A DNA stretch of 64,000 bases from Alphaproteobacteria bacterium (GCA_947465395.1 CANIAL010000013.1:1-64000); one strand, 5' to 3'; positions 8,457-16,839 are shown, counted from the first letter of the stretch. The notes: a model not told the origin generated them from the sequence alone. Numbers and translations are program-made.

Positions 8457-8552
8457 ATGGAAGATACACCGCCGGCGATAAGACCCGACCCCTCCCTCGC
8501 GAGGGGCCAACGGCTTTCCGACAAGAAGCCGCCAAACACAGAGATGACCTGA
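8457..8552 (+). CDS. Candidate small protein (31 residues)
   Basis: ATG at 8457 is preceded by AAGGAGG with 7-nt spacing, a near-perfect ribosome binding site. The frame reads MEDTPPAIRPDPSLARGQRL and ends with TGA at 8552. The product would be polar and Pro/Arg-rich with no signal or membrane segment. No family is recognised. The frame is open further upstream, but the ribosome binding site points to this start. Translation is plausible, function unknown; it could also be chance in a structured intergenic stretch. Confidence 0.35.
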   Translation: MEDTPPAIRPDPSLARGQRLSDKKPPNTEMT

Positions 8553-8637
8553 AAGCGGATTCAGTCCGCACGAATGATCCGGCCTGATGCCGGAACAATC
8601 ACAGAGTGCTTCTTCAATACCGCCGCTGACACGGCAC

Positions 8638-8670
8638 AAAAAAGCCCCCGGACTTTTCAGTCCGGGGGCT
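8638..8670 (-). terminator. Rho-independent terminator of the 8711-9274 gene
   Basis: Perfect 12-bp stem (agcccccggact/agtccgggggct, 8643-8654 and 8659-8670) with a tttc loop. On the minus strand a run of six T follows, and it lies about 40 bp after the gene's stop. Confidence 0.85.
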
Positions 8671-8710
8671 TCGTTGTTTTCAGGCGGTTAGATCGCCCGA
8701 GGCCCGTTCA

Positions 8711-9274
8711 TTACATCGGGGCCGCAGCGGTCGGAACGCCATTGGAGATGTGCAGATGCGCACCGGGGGTACCGGCGGCCTGCAGCCACGGCAGACCCGG
8801 GGGGCCCTTCTTGTCCGGCACGCCCAGCATGTCGCCGGTCATGTTCGGCAGCGCGATCACCCAGGTGGTGCGGGCGTCGGCTTCCGTCTTGCCACCGCGC
8901 GAATAGCGCATGGAGCCCATCGGGGCGAGCGGCAGCTTGCCGGCGGTGCGGGCTTCGGCAACGGCGGCCTGGATGGCCTTGGCGTCCTTGCCTTCGGCGC
9001 GCAGCTTGGCGGTCATGTCATTCTGGGCGCGAAGAGCCTTGTTGAAGCAGCTCACGGCAAAGCCTTCGGTGGGCTGGTCGGGAACGCAGACCAGAACGCC
9101 GGTGCCCTGGCGAAGAACGGTGGCATTGCCCTTGGCGTCATAGTTGATGACGGTGGCGGAGGCCTTCAGGGCGTCCGGCAGCGGCGAGGTCGCCTGGGCG
9201 ATGAGGTCCTGCGCCATGGCGGCGGAGGCGAACGACGCCGACAAAAGGGCGGCGGCAACGAGAATACGCTTCAT
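8711..9274 (-). CDS. Secreted protein of unknown function
   Basis: 187 residues. The N-terminus (MKRILVAAALLSASFASAAM) is a Sec signal ending at AMA-Q. The mature protein has two cysteines (LVCVPDQ, VSCFNKA) that could form a disulfide, an Ala/Lys helix and a Gly/Pro-rich C-terminal half (LGVPDKKGPPGLPWLQAAGT, then PGAHLHIS). I recognise no family. It is a single-gene unit with its own terminator, divergent from the UPF0016 gene. Periplasmic or surface location is inferred from the signal. Confidence 0.65.
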   Translation of the reverse strand: MKRILVAAALLSASFASAAMAQDLIAQATSPLPDALKASATVINYDAKGNATVLRQGTGVLVCVPDQPTEGFAVSCFNKALRAQNDMTAKLRAEGKDAKAIQAAVAEARTAGKLPLAPMGSMRYSRGGKTEADARTTWVIALPNMTGDMLGVPDKKGPPGLPWLQAAGTPGAHLHISNGVPTAAAPM

Positions 9275-9541
9275 GCAATTACTCCTGTTTCAATCCCCAG
9301 AGATCCTGGATCGGCGCGGACCATAGCGATTTTCCGGGGTCGCTGGAAGGTAGCTTTGGCGTCGGTACATGTCTTTACGCTGGCTCCACAGAACCGCCAC
9401 AATCCCGGCAAGCCCTTGTTATCAAGGCTTTCAATCGCATGATGTTTGCCTTGATGCTTGGCGGGGCCTTTGCCCTTAAGGAAAGAAGGGTTGTGAGCTG
9501 GTCCCGCCGCCATTAGACCCCGCCCAAAAGGGAGACTTTCC

Positions 9542-9820
9542 ATGCGCGAATTCGCGATCATGTTCTTCACGGTTTTCATGGCCGAGCTGGGCGACAAGAC
9601 CCAGCTTTCCACGCTTCTGTTTGCGTCCGAGCGCAAGACATCGGCGCTGTTCGTCTTTGCCGCGTCCGCAAGCGCGCTGGTGCTGGCATCGGCCATTGGC
9701 GTGCTCGCCGGAACGGTGGGCGCGCGGTATCTCGGCATGGTACCACTGAAACTGATCGCGGGATTGGGCTTTATGATTCTGGGCGCGATGACGGTGGTGC
9801 AGTATTACCGGGGCGGCTAA
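9542..9820 (+). CDS. Half-size UPF0016/GDT1-family membrane protein
   Basis: 92 residues, one three-helix repeat carrying a single ELGDKTQ motif (15-21), the cation-binding signature of the UPF0016 (GDT1/TMEM165) family of Mn/Ca exporters. Most members have two repeats, so this one would have to pair with itself or a partner. GGGAG lies 8 nt upstream of the ATG. No second half is adjacent: the next gene is a convergent MaoC 3 nt away. Mn export is inferred from the family. Confidence 0.8.
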   Translation: MREFAIMFFTVFMAELGDKTQLSTLLFASERKTSALFVFAASASALVLASAIGVLAGTVGARYLGMVPLKLIAGLGFMILGAMTVVQYYRGG

Positions 9821-9823
9821 GGC

Positions 9824-10276
9824 CTAGCCGTAGACAAGCATGATGATCTCGGCCACGCAGGCCGGGCGCTTTTCGCCTTCGATCTCCACCGTCACTTCGC
9901 TGACAAGCTGCAAGCCGCCGCCCTTGGGTTCGGCGCGCAGCAATTTCTGGCGGGCACGCAAGCGGCTGCCCACCGGCACCATGGCGGTGAAGCGCACTTT
10001 ATCAGTGCCGTAATTGATCACCCGCGTCAGGCCTTCGATTTCCATCAAGCCTTCGGTCATGGCCGGGATCAGCGACAGCGTCAGATAGCCATGGGCGATG
10101 GTCTTGCCGCCCGGCAATTCGCGCGTTGCGCGTTCCGTGTCCACGTGAATCCATTGATGATCGCCGGTGGCGTCCGCGAAAAGATTGATCCGGTTCTGGT
10201 CCACCGTCAGCCAGTCGGAAACGCCGATCTCGCTGCCCGCCAGCGACGGCAGGGTGGCGAAATTTGTCTTGGGCAT
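9824..10276 (-). CDS. MaoC-like (R)-specific enoyl-CoA hydratase
   Basis: 150 residues, a single hot-dog domain. The hydratase-2 motif is present as DATGDHQWIHVD with catalytic Asp39 and His44, followed by GGKTIAHGYLTLSLIP, typical of this small MaoC group. It hydrates trans-2-enoyl-CoA to (R)-3-hydroxyacyl-CoA. The TetR gene ends 12 bp upstream on the same strand, so the two are probably co-transcribed. A PHA-precursor (PhaJ) role is possible but not shown. Confidence 0.85.
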   Translation of the reverse strand: MPKTNFATLPSLAGSEIGVSDWLTVDQNRINLFADATGDHQWIHVDTERATRELPGGKTIAHGYLTLSLIPAMTEGLMEIEGLTRVINYGTDKVRFTAMVPVGSRLRARQKLLRAEPKGGGLQLVSEVTVEIEGEKRPACVAEIIMLVYG

Positions 10277-10288
10277 GGAAAGCTCCGG

Positions 10289-10885
10289 TTAGTGCGCAGC
10301 GGTGAAGTGCGTGTCCAGCCGCGCCAGGACTTCCTGGGTGGTGAAGCCAAGCGCCGACAGGCGGCCGGAGCGTTCCAGCATCGCCATGCCCGACAGGGCG
10401 GCTGCCACCAGAACCACATCGCACTGGCCTTCGCGGCTGACAGTGGGACGGCCGATGGCATCAGAGAGAGCCTTCAGCGCCGCGATCATGCGGCCGTTGA
10501 AGAGGCGTTCGGCATCGCCGCCGCCGCCGGCCTGGCGCGGCAGCGCGGCGGAAGCCGCGGCAAAGGTTTCGGTATCACCCATCACGGACAGCGCAGCAGC
10601 GCTGGCGCCCGCCAGGCCGGATGCGCCCCGCATGGCGCGGGCCATCACGGTCAGATCATCGGCGGCCAGGGCCAGCAGCAATTCATCCTTGGAGCGGAAA
10701 TAGCCATAAAGCGCGGCGGGCGCGAAACCGGCTTCCGCCGCCACCGAGCGCAGGGAAAGATCGCGGGCGCCGTCGCGGGCCGCCACGATGCGCGCCGCCG
10801 CCAATATGGAGACACGCGAGTCTTCCTTGCTGGCGCCCTGGGGACGGGATTTGCGTCTTGATCGGTCTATGGCTGCTTCGCTCAT
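10289..10885 (-). CDS. TetR/AcrR-family transcriptional regulator
   Basis: 198 residues. The N-terminal DNA-binding domain spans about 22-72: ILAAARIVAARDGARDLSLR, then SVAAEAGFAPAALYGYFRSKDELL, the usual TetR helix-turn-helix with the YxYFxSK ending. The basic N-terminal tail (RSRRKSRPQG) is common. The C-terminal ligand domain is Ala-rich and unassignable. Likely regulates itself and the adjacent MaoC gene; ligand unknown, acyl-CoA being a reasonable guess from the neighbour. Confidence 0.88.
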   Translation of the reverse strand: MSEAAIDRSRRKSRPQGASKEDSRVSILAAARIVAARDGARDLSLRSVAAEAGFAPAALYGYFRSKDELLLALAADDLTVMARAMRGASGLAGASAAALSVMGDTETFAAASAALPRQAGGGGDAERLFNGRMIAALKALSDAIGRPTVSREGQCDVVLVAAALSGMAMLERSGRLSALGFTTQEVLARLDTHFTAAH

Positions 10886-10932
10886 GGCCGAATCATAAGT
10901 GATTCGGGGCCATACGCGAATCCACCAAAAGC

Positions 10933-10964
10933 AAAAACCGCACGGGGGTTGCCCGCACGGTTTT
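10933..10964 (-). terminator. Terminator after the 11000-11368 gene
   Basis: Minus strand: AAAACCG-TG-CGGG pairs with CCCG-TG-CGGTTTT around a short loop with one internal TG/TG mismatch, followed by TTTTTGCTTTT. It sits about 35 bp after that gene's stop. Confidence 0.7.
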
Positions 10965-10999
10965 CACGCCAAACTTCATGTCAGACCCTGTTTGGGGCC

Positions 11000-11368
11000 T
11001 TATTTCGGTTGTGCCGCCTTGAAGGCCACCAGGGAGGCATTGATTTCCCCGCCCACCTTTTCCTTCATGGCCTGGTTGGCCGTGACCTTGGCGGCGATGT
11101 CCTTTTCGATATTGGCGTCAAAGGGCGTCTTGTTGGTGACCGCCGCCGCCTTTTGCGCGGTGAGGTAATTGCCCAGGCACACTTGATATGTGTCCGATGC
11201 CGCGATGAACGCCTTGACGTCGGCCACCGCCGACAGCATCTGCGGCTTTGTCGCACTTGCACCATTCACGGCGGCGGGCGCCACCGGAGCCACGCAGTCA
11301 GTCTGGGCCAGTGCGGGCGCAATGAACGCACCCATCAACGCAACAGCCAGTCCCATTCGCTTCAGCAT
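11000..11368 (-). CDS. Small secreted protein of unknown function
   Basis: 122 residues with a signal peptide (MLKRMGLAVALMGAFIAPAL, cleavage about AQ-TD). The mature part has two cysteines (DCVAP, VCLGN), possibly a disulfide, and is otherwise Ala/Lys-rich and helical (AKVTANQAMKEKVGGEINAS). No family recognised. It is a monocistronic gene with its own terminator. Periplasmic location is inferred. Confidence 0.6.
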   Translation of the reverse strand: MLKRMGLAVALMGAFIAPALAQTDCVAPVAPAAVNGASATKPQMLSAVADVKAFIAASDTYQVCLGNYLTAQKAAAVTNKTPFDANIEKDIAAKVTANQAMKEKVGGEINASLVAFKAAQPK

Positions 11369-11511
11369 TTCAGTCCCCTATGATTATGGCACGTGATTTT
11401 TCACGCGTTGTACGGCCCCGCACACCCAATTCAAGCATAGTTTTTTCGGTTCCTCCAGCCCGCAATTATGCAGGTGGCGAAACCGTACAAAGATCAATGG
11501 ATATCGGAGTA

Positions 11512-12201
11512 TTACGCGAAGGCGGCGGGATGATCTGGCGCGGAACCGGACTTCAGCCGCAGCATCAGCCGGTCGGAAAACCGCACCAGCAGCACCGCCA
11601 CCATCACTGACAGGCAAAGGCCATAATAGCCGTCCGGGCGGTGCGGGCCGGACAGATGCGCCAAGCCCATCACCGCGTAAGAGGCCCAGAAAAAGCAAAG
11701 CCCGGCGCTGAGGATATTGCGCCGCAGCCTGTCACCCAGAAGCGGCGTGGCGCTGCGGCTGGCGGTGAAGGCGATGGCCGCCGCCACCAGGGCGCCGAGA
11801 ATGAGGAATTCATTGATGCCGGTGGCCGCGGATTCGCCGCGCAGCAGGTTGCGCGCGCCCTGCGCCGCCAGATAGATGCCGAAGCTGGCGGTAAAGCCCC
11901 AGATCACGCAGCGCCGGTCTGGCAGCACGCGTTGCACGGCTTCAAAGGGCAGCAGCCGTCCAATCGGACCCACCAGCACGGCAGCGGCAAAAACAAAGCT
12001 GGCAAAGCGCCAGCTGATATCGCCGCCCATTCTCGACGCATCGGTGACGGTGCCTTCATGTCCCAGCCAGGTGACCGCCATGCCGGATGCCGCCACGCCA
12101 AGCGCCGCCAGGATGATGATGTTCAGGGCCGAGGGGCGCAGCCAGCGGGACAAATGGAAAGAGGGCCGATCCAGCGCCGCATCGTGATCCATGGCTACCA
12201 A
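11512..12201 (-). CDS. Multi-pass membrane protein of unknown function
   Basis: 229 residues with about six hydrophobic helices, for example LNIIILAALGVAASGMAVTW, FASFVFAAAVLVGPIGRLLP and CLSVMVAVLLVRF. The frame opens with TTG at 12201, where GGGGG lies 5 nt upstream; an ATG three codons later (12192) is the alternative. Several His and Arg residues flank helices (GHEG, HLSGPHRP), so a haem-binding ferric-reductase-like fold is conceivable, but no diagnostic motif was seen. It stands alone, with the methyltransferase gene 69 bp upstream on the same strand. Confidence 0.6.
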   Translation of the reverse strand: MVAMDHDAALDRPSFHLSRWLRPSALNIIILAALGVAASGMAVTWLGHEGTVTDASRMGGDISWRFASFVFAAAVLVGPIGRLLPFEAVQRVLPDRRCVIWGFTASFGIYLAAQGARNLLRGESAATGINEFLILGALVAAAIAFTASRSATPLLGDRLRRNILSAGLCFFWASYAVMGLAHLSGPHRPDGYYGLCLSVMVAVLLVRFSDRLMLRLKSGSAPDHPAAFA

Positions 12202-12270
12202 GGCAACCCCCGTTGTTCGTTCAGGGGTTGCAACGCGGCTGATGCGAAAACGCTCCCTTTGTGAAGATTT

Positions 12271-13353
12271 TCAGGCCCGGTGTAGCGCCACGGCCAGCCC
12301 CGGCACGGGCTGGCCCGCCTCCGTGCGGGGGGCGGCGTCCATCATCCCGGCCACGTTCAGCCCCGCGGCGGCGGCCATTTCCCGCAAATACGCCTCACTG
12401 TGCCGCCAGCGGCGCTTGGGACCCAACTCATATCCCTGCCCTGCCTTCTCGGTGGTGAAGAGGAAATAGCCATCCGGGGCCAGCCGCCTGGCGACATGGC
12501 CGAACAGGGATCGAAGATCGCCCAGATACACCAGCGTGTCGGCGGCAAGGATCAAATCATACGCATCGCCCTGCGCCACCAGCGCACTTTCCAGGTCGGC
12601 CACCACCAGCGTGTCATAGATATTGCGGGCGCGGGCCTTGGCGATCATGGCGGGCGACAGGTCAACCCCGTCCATGCGGGCGGCGCGGGCGTGGAATGCC
12701 TGGCCCGCCAGCCCGGTGCCGCAGCCAAGATCAAGGACGGAGATGTGTTCCCGCCCCGGCATCACAAGATCGGCCAGCGCCGCCAATATCTGCGGCGCGG
12801 CGTAGGACAGCGGCCCCGTCATGCGCTGGTCGTAATCCACCGCGAACTGGTCAAAGAGATGGCGCACATAGCCGGGATCGGAACGGTGCGCCGTCTTGAT
12901 GCTGTGCGCGCGGGCGATCATGGCGTCGCGTTCGCCCGATGGCTCCAGCGCCTCGAAATATTCCAGCGCCTTGTCCGCCTCGCCCGCTTGCAGCCAGGCC
13001 CGGCCCGCCAGCAATCGCGCGGGCGCATATTCGGGATCAAGCCGCAGGGCGCGCTGAAACTCGGCAATGGCCAGCGGCAGGTTTTCTTTTTGCAGCAGGC
13101 CCTCGCCCAGCGCGGTGATCACCTGCGGCACATCGGGGTTCAGCGCCACGGCCTGGCGGGCCTCTTCCAGGGCGGCATCCGTCTCGCCCGATGCCAGCAG
13201 CGCCTTGACCAGGGTGATGCGCGCCAATGCGCCGCCACGTCCCGCCGCAAGACGCGCGCGCAGATCGGCAGCGGCCTGTTGTGCGTTGCCCGCCGCGATC
13301 AACGCCTCGGCATCGGCGATGGGATCATCCAAACTGATTATCCAAGGACACAA
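12271..13353 (-). CDS. TPR-repeat class I SAM-dependent methyltransferase
   Basis: 360 residues. Residues about 13-140 are TPR-like helices (ALEEARQAVALNPDVPQVIT, AIAEFQRALRLDPEYAPARL). The methyltransferase part starts near 165 (FDQFAVDYDQRMTGPLSYAA), with the SAM motif VLDLGCGTG at 206-214. YVRHLFDQFA...YDQ is typical of TPR-methyltransferases of alphaproteobacteria. The frame starts with TTG (13353) or a second TTG at 13332; it overlaps the MaoC end by up to 16 nt, implying coupling. Substrate unknown. Confidence 0.82.
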   Translation of the reverse strand: MCPWIISLDDPIADAEALIAAGNAQQAAADLRARLAAGRGGALARITLVKALLASGETDAALEEARQAVALNPDVPQVITALGEGLLQKENLPLAIAEFQRALRLDPEYAPARLLAGRAWLQAGEADKALEYFEALEPSGERDAMIARAHSIKTAHRSDPGYVRHLFDQFAVDYDQRMTGPLSYAAPQILAALADLVMPGREHISVLDLGCGTGLAGQAFHARAARMDGVDLSPAMIAKARARNIYDTLVVADLESALVAQGDAYDLILAADTLVYLGDLRSLFGHVARRLAPDGYFLFTTEKAGQGYELGPKRRWRHSEAYLREMAAAAGLNVAGMMDAAPRTEAGQPVPGLAVALHRA

Positions 13354-14213
13354 AGCCCGTTATTCAGAGCGACAATGCCGGGGCGTTCTTTCACGCCAGC
13401 GCGGAAGGACAGCGTGGACCCGTCGGCCCAGATTTCCATCACCAACGTCTCACCGGGGAATATCGGCTTGGAGAAGCGCACATCGAACTGCCGGATGCGG
13501 GCGGGATCGTAATTGGCCATGCTGGACAGAATGGCGCGGCAGGCAGTGCCATACGAGCAAAGTCCATGCAGGATGGGCCGCTCGAACCCCACCATCTTGG
13601 CGAAGGCCGGATCGCGGTGCAGCGGATTGCGGTCGCCCGACAGCGCATAAAGAAACGCCTGGTCGGGGCGGGTGGGACATTCAACGATTTTGTCGGGTGC
13701 CCGCGCCGGTATCGCGTGGGGTTCGGGTGCTGATCCTTCCGGCCCGCCAAAGCCGCCATCGCCGCGCGCGAAGATGGAGCTGACCATGGTGAAGTATTTT
13801 TCGCCCGTGACGGCGTCGCGCACCACGCGCTCCTGCACGATCACCGCGCCCTTGTCCTTGCCCTTGTCATAAATGCCGGTGGTGCGTTCATCAGCCAGCA
13901 GTTCGGCGCGGGGCGGCAGCGGCTTGTGGAAGGTGATGCGCCGCTCGCCATCCACCACCATCATGAAATTGATGTTGGATTTTTGCGGCATGCGCTGGCG
14001 CTCGGGCGGCGCCTCGCCCCGGTTGATGACGCTGGCGAAGGTGGGCGCGACTTTCAGGCCCGCATTCTCATAGACAAAGGGCAACTCGTTCATGTCCAGC
14101 GGATCGCGCATGAAGCCCACGCCCAGCGCGTAAAGCATCACGTCTTTTTCATCATAGCGCGCGGCAAGACCCGTCGCACCGGAACCCATCATGTCGTCGT
14201 AATCAATCGCCAT
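13338..14213 (-). CDS. Double-hot-dog MaoC enoyl-CoA hydratase 2
   Basis: 291 residues, two hot-dog halves. The C-terminal half has a perfect hydratase-2 motif ALSGDRNPLHRDPAFA with Asp194 and His199; GFERPILHGLCSYG follows as in peroxisomal MFE-2 hydratases. The N-terminal half is catalytically empty, as usual. It acts on medium/long or steroid-like 2-enoyl-CoA. It lies 3 bp after the patatin gene and overlaps the methyltransferase, in a run SDR, patatin, MaoC, methyltransferase. The SDR could supply the next (R)-specific dehydrogenase step, as in MFE-2, an inference from order. Confidence 0.88.
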   Translation of the reverse strand: MAIDYDDMMGSGATGLAARYDEKDVMLYALGVGFMRDPLDMNELPFVYENAGLKVAPTFASVINRGEAPPERQRMPQKSNINFMMVVDGERRITFHKPLPPRAELLADERTTGIYDKGKDKGAVIVQERVVRDAVTGEKYFTMVSSIFARGDGGFGGPEGSAPEPHAIPARAPDKIVECPTRPDQAFLYALSGDRNPLHRDPAFAKMVGFERPILHGLCSYGTACRAILSSMANYDPARIRQFDVRFSKPIFPGETLVMEIWADGSTLSFRAGVKERPGIVALNNGLCVLG

Positions 14214-14216
14214 GGG

Positions 14217-16061
14217 TCACACTATCAATTTGGCGCGGTGATCAATCGGCAGCGCCGGGCCATAGGCCTGGATATCCGCCAGCGGAACGCCATTCTTTTC
14301 GATGCTGGCACGGGCCGCGTCATAGCCTTCCTGGATCGCCTGGTCGAATTTCTTCCAGTCGCGCAAGCCAACGGTGGGCAGCGGCGGCTCGATCAGATAA
14401 TCGGCCTGTTCGCGCACGATGCGGCGCTGCGCTTCCGATCCCACCGTGCCGGAGCGCATCAATATGGAAATGATGGAAGGGCTGCCGCGCATGCGTTGCC
14501 AGGCCAGCCACCACCAGGGCCGCTCGCCATAACGCTCGTCCCGCGCCTGCAAATCCAGCTCGCCCGTGACGTCGCAGGCAATCACGGGACCCGCGCCCGC
14601 CGAATGTTCCTTCATCACGTCCACGGGCAGATTGTTCATCACCCCGCCATCCACCAGCAGGTGCCCGTGATGGATGACAGGCGGCAAAATCCCCGGCAGC
14701 GAAACCGATGCCCTGAGCGCCCGCCACAACGAGCCATTGCGATGTTCATGGATGCGCCCGGTGGTGAGGTCGGAGGAGACGCAGAAGAAGGGCTTGGGCA
14801 ATTCCTCGATCCGCGCCTCCCCGAAGCTTTTGCGCAGCATGGTGCTGGCCTTCTTGCCCCGCACCAGCGCGATCAGGGGAAGGGTAAAGTCATCCAGCGG
14901 ATTGGTGGCGACAAAGCCCGCCCGCATTCGCTCGGTCAATTCCTGCACGTCCCATTCCTGGGCCAGGCCCGCCGCGATGATGGCGCCCATGGAGGTGCCG
15001 CCCAGCTGGTCGAAGGGCACGCCCGCCTCCGTCAGTGCCTTGATGATGCCGATATGGGCAAAGCCGCGTGCGCCGCCGCCCGCCAGCACCAGCCCCACCG
15101 CGCGACCGGCGATGAAACGGGCCAGGCGCTGAATGTCATTGGTGTTGCCGGCGCGGATGTGATGATGCGATTCAAAAAGCCCGGAACGGATGGAGAATTG
15201 CCGGGGCAACCCCGTGTCGGCGGGGCCATGCAGCAGCAGCAGTTGCGGCAACCCGCTGGCGCGCTCTTTAAAGGCGGGCAAATCCAGCGGGCGCTGCGGC
15301 AAAGGACGCTCGGCGCGCGAAAGCAGGAAGATGCGGTCGGCCTGGCGCAGGCATTGATGCGTCCAGGGACTGTCGGGCGCGTCGCCGCGATAAAAGACGA
15401 CATCATGCGCGGCTTCAAAAGTGTTGAACCATTCGGCGCTTTGCTCCGCCGCGCCCACATCCAGCACCGCGGCGCGCATGCCCATTTCGCCCAGCGCATT
15501 GGCCAGACGATACGCCACCGGTGCGTCGGCCATGTCGTCCTGCAAGGGCACGATGGCGAAGGTCTTGGGCCGCGCATGGCCGGAATTGTTGCAGGTTGTG
15601 GCCTGGAGACGCCGCACCAGCACCTGCATCAGGTTCAGCATCACCTTGGGATGGCGCGCGATCAATGTCTCGAAGCTTTGCGGGCTGATGCGCAGGAGCT
15701 CTGTGTCACGCAGCGCCACAAGCTGCGCGGAATGATGATTGTCGCGTGCGATCAGCGACATCTCGCCCACTGTCTCGCCCGCCGCGATATGGGCGATCTG
15801 CTTGCGCTGCCCGTTCACGTCGGAAATGAAAACGCCCAGCGAACCCGTCACCACCAGGAACAGCGCCGAATTATTCTCGCCGTCCCGGTCCAGCAAGGTG
15901 CCGCCCGGCAATCCGAACCAGTTGGCTTCCGCCAGCAGGTTTTTCAGCGCGCCTTCGCCCACATTGTCCAGCAGGGGGAAATCGGCCAGCCGCTCGCGCA
16001 ATTCTTCCGGATAGACGGTCTGCTGGCCGATGCGGAAGGAGGAAAGGAACGACATGGTCAT
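14217..16061 (-). CDS. Patatin-like phospholipase with N-terminal cyclic-nucleotide-binding domain
   Basis: 614 residues. Residues about 15-140 form a cNMP-binding fold (LLDRDGENNSALFLVVTGSL, IAAGETVGEMSLIARDNHHS with its phosphate cassette). A middle region (165-310) resembles the linker of NTE-like esterases. The patatin domain has the oxyanion loop LAGGGARGFAHIG (326-338), nucleophile Ser357 in GTSMG and Asp471 in VDGG, so the dyad is intact. Start 16061 has GGTG 8 nt upstream. Probably a membrane-associated lysophospholipase of the YchK/RssA-NTE type. Ligand control by a cyclic nucleotide is inferred from the domain only. Confidence 0.88.
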   Translation of the reverse strand: MTMSFLSSFRIGQQTVYPEELRERLADFPLLDNVGEGALKNLLAEANWFGLPGGTLLDRDGENNSALFLVVTGSLGVFISDVNGQRKQIAHIAAGETVGEMSLIARDNHHSAQLVALRDTELLRISPQSFETLIARHPKVMLNLMQVLVRRLQATTCNNSGHARPKTFAIVPLQDDMADAPVAYRLANALGEMGMRAAVLDVGAAEQSAEWFNTFEAAHDVVFYRGDAPDSPWTHQCLRQADRIFLLSRAERPLPQRPLDLPAFKERASGLPQLLLLHGPADTGLPRQFSIRSGLFESHHHIRAGNTNDIQRLARFIAGRAVGLVLAGGGARGFAHIGIIKALTEAGVPFDQLGGTSMGAIIAAGLAQEWDVQELTERMRAGFVATNPLDDFTLPLIALVRGKKASTMLRKSFGEARIEELPKPFFCVSSDLTTGRIHEHRNGSLWRALRASVSLPGILPPVIHHGHLLVDGGVMNNLPVDVMKEHSAGAGPVIACDVTGELDLQARDERYGERPWWWLAWQRMRGSPSIISILMRSGTVGSEAQRRIVREQADYLIEPPLPTVGLRDWKKFDQAIQEGYDAARASIEKNGVPLADIQAYGPALPIDHRAKLIV

Positions 16062-16068
16062 GCTTGTA

Positions 16069-16839
16069 TCACCAAGCGGTCCAGCCGCCATCTACGTTGA
16101 GATTGGCGCCGGTGACGAAACTGGCGGCGGGAGAGGCCAGGAACAGCAGCGGCCCCGCGATCTCGTCCGCCTTGCCGATGCGGCCCAGCATGGTGCGGGC
16201 GGCCAGCCTGGCGGCAAATTCGGCATCGTCCAGTTTTGCGGGGAAAGGCCCGGGGCTGATGGCATTGACGCGGATATGGAAGGGGCCCAGTTCCGCCGCC
16301 AGATGCCGCGTCAGTTGCAACAGCCCTGCCTTGGCCGGGCCGTAATGAAAGGGGCTTTGACCCTCCGCATCGGCATAAAGCCGTGCATCGGGCGACACGG
16401 CGCCATACATGGAGGCGATGTTGATGACATTGGCGTCCTGGCCTTTTTTCAGGGCAGGCAGCGCGGCGCGAACCGATTCAAAGGCGGCGGTGACCGCGCT
16501 GGCATAGGTGGCGGCGAAATCCTGCGGCTCCAGCTTCGCAAACGGCTTCACCGTCATGGAGACGGCATTGTTGACCAGGATATCCAGGCGCGTGAGGCCG
16601 GCGAAAAACCCGCGCACGGCTTGGGTGTCGGTGATGTCGAAGGCGGCGCGCGAGACGTCCAGATTCTCGGCCCGAAGCTGGGCCTCGAAGCGCGCCAGCT
16701 TTTCATCGTCGCGTCCGTTCAGGATGACATGGGCGCCTGCCCCTGCCAGCGCCCGCGCCATGGCCGATCCCAGGTGGCCCGCTGCCCCCGAAACAAACGC
16801 GGTGCGCCCATCCAGGCGAAAAAGCTCCACTGATTTCAT
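16069..16839 (-). CDS. Short-chain dehydrogenase/reductase
   Basis: 256 residues, classical SDR. Coenzyme motif SGAAGHLGSA (17-26), NNA at 90-92, catalytic Ser143, Tyr166 and Lys170 (YGPAK), then VNAISPGPFP and a C-terminal VDGGWTAW. The residue after the second Gly-rich strand favours neither cofactor clearly (NGRDD), so NAD(H) or NADP(H) is open. The start is set by AAGGGG upstream of the ATG. It opens the run leading to patatin, MaoC and methyltransferase. Likely a 3-hydroxyacyl or similar alcohol substrate; unproven. Confidence 0.87.
   Translation of the reverse strand: MKSVELFRLDGRTAFVSGAAGHLGSAMARALAGAGAHVILNGRDDEKLARFEAQLRAENLDVSRAAFDITDTQAVRGFFAGLTRLDILVNNAVSMTVKPFAKLEPQDFAATYASAVTAAFESVRAALPALKKGQDANVINIASMYGAVSPDARLYADAEGQSPFHYGPAKAGLLQLTRHLAAELGPFHIRVNAISPGPFPAKLDDAEFAARLAARTMLGRIGKADEIAGPLLFLASPAASFVTGANLNVDGGWTAW

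Larger units (their letters stand above)
8064..8710. other. 647-bp gene-poor region with hairpins
   Basis: No recognisable protein family on either strand. Visible structure: a near-direct repeat at 8199-8221 (ttgggactaag, ttgggacttgg), a perfect 7-bp stem gcggtcc-ttc-ggaccgc at 8339-8355, short stems near 8553-8600, a small ORF with a strong ribosome binding site at 8457-8552, and a terminator at 8638-8670. An uncharacterised structured RNA is possible; I could not match tmRNA, RNase P, SRP RNA or 6S RNA motifs. Confidence 0.4.

Noticed and set aside
8184..8639. Long minus-strand frame of 151 codons in the gene-poor region
   Set aside because: Low-complexity composition, no family, no ribosome binding site, and it runs through hairpins; likely a GC-rich random frame.
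8064..8710. tmRNA, RNase P, SRP or 6S RNA in the gap
   Set aside because: None of the conserved cores or a tmRNA tag-coding stretch could be read on either strand.
9440..9541. Possible yybP-ykoY manganese riboswitch before the UPF0016 gene
   Set aside because: Expected by family association, but I could not find the conserved GGGGAGUA and paired loop elements in the leader.
13926..16100. 724-codon plus-strand frame opposite the patatin gene
   Set aside because: His/Gln/Arg-rich shadow of a clearly identified gene on the other strand.
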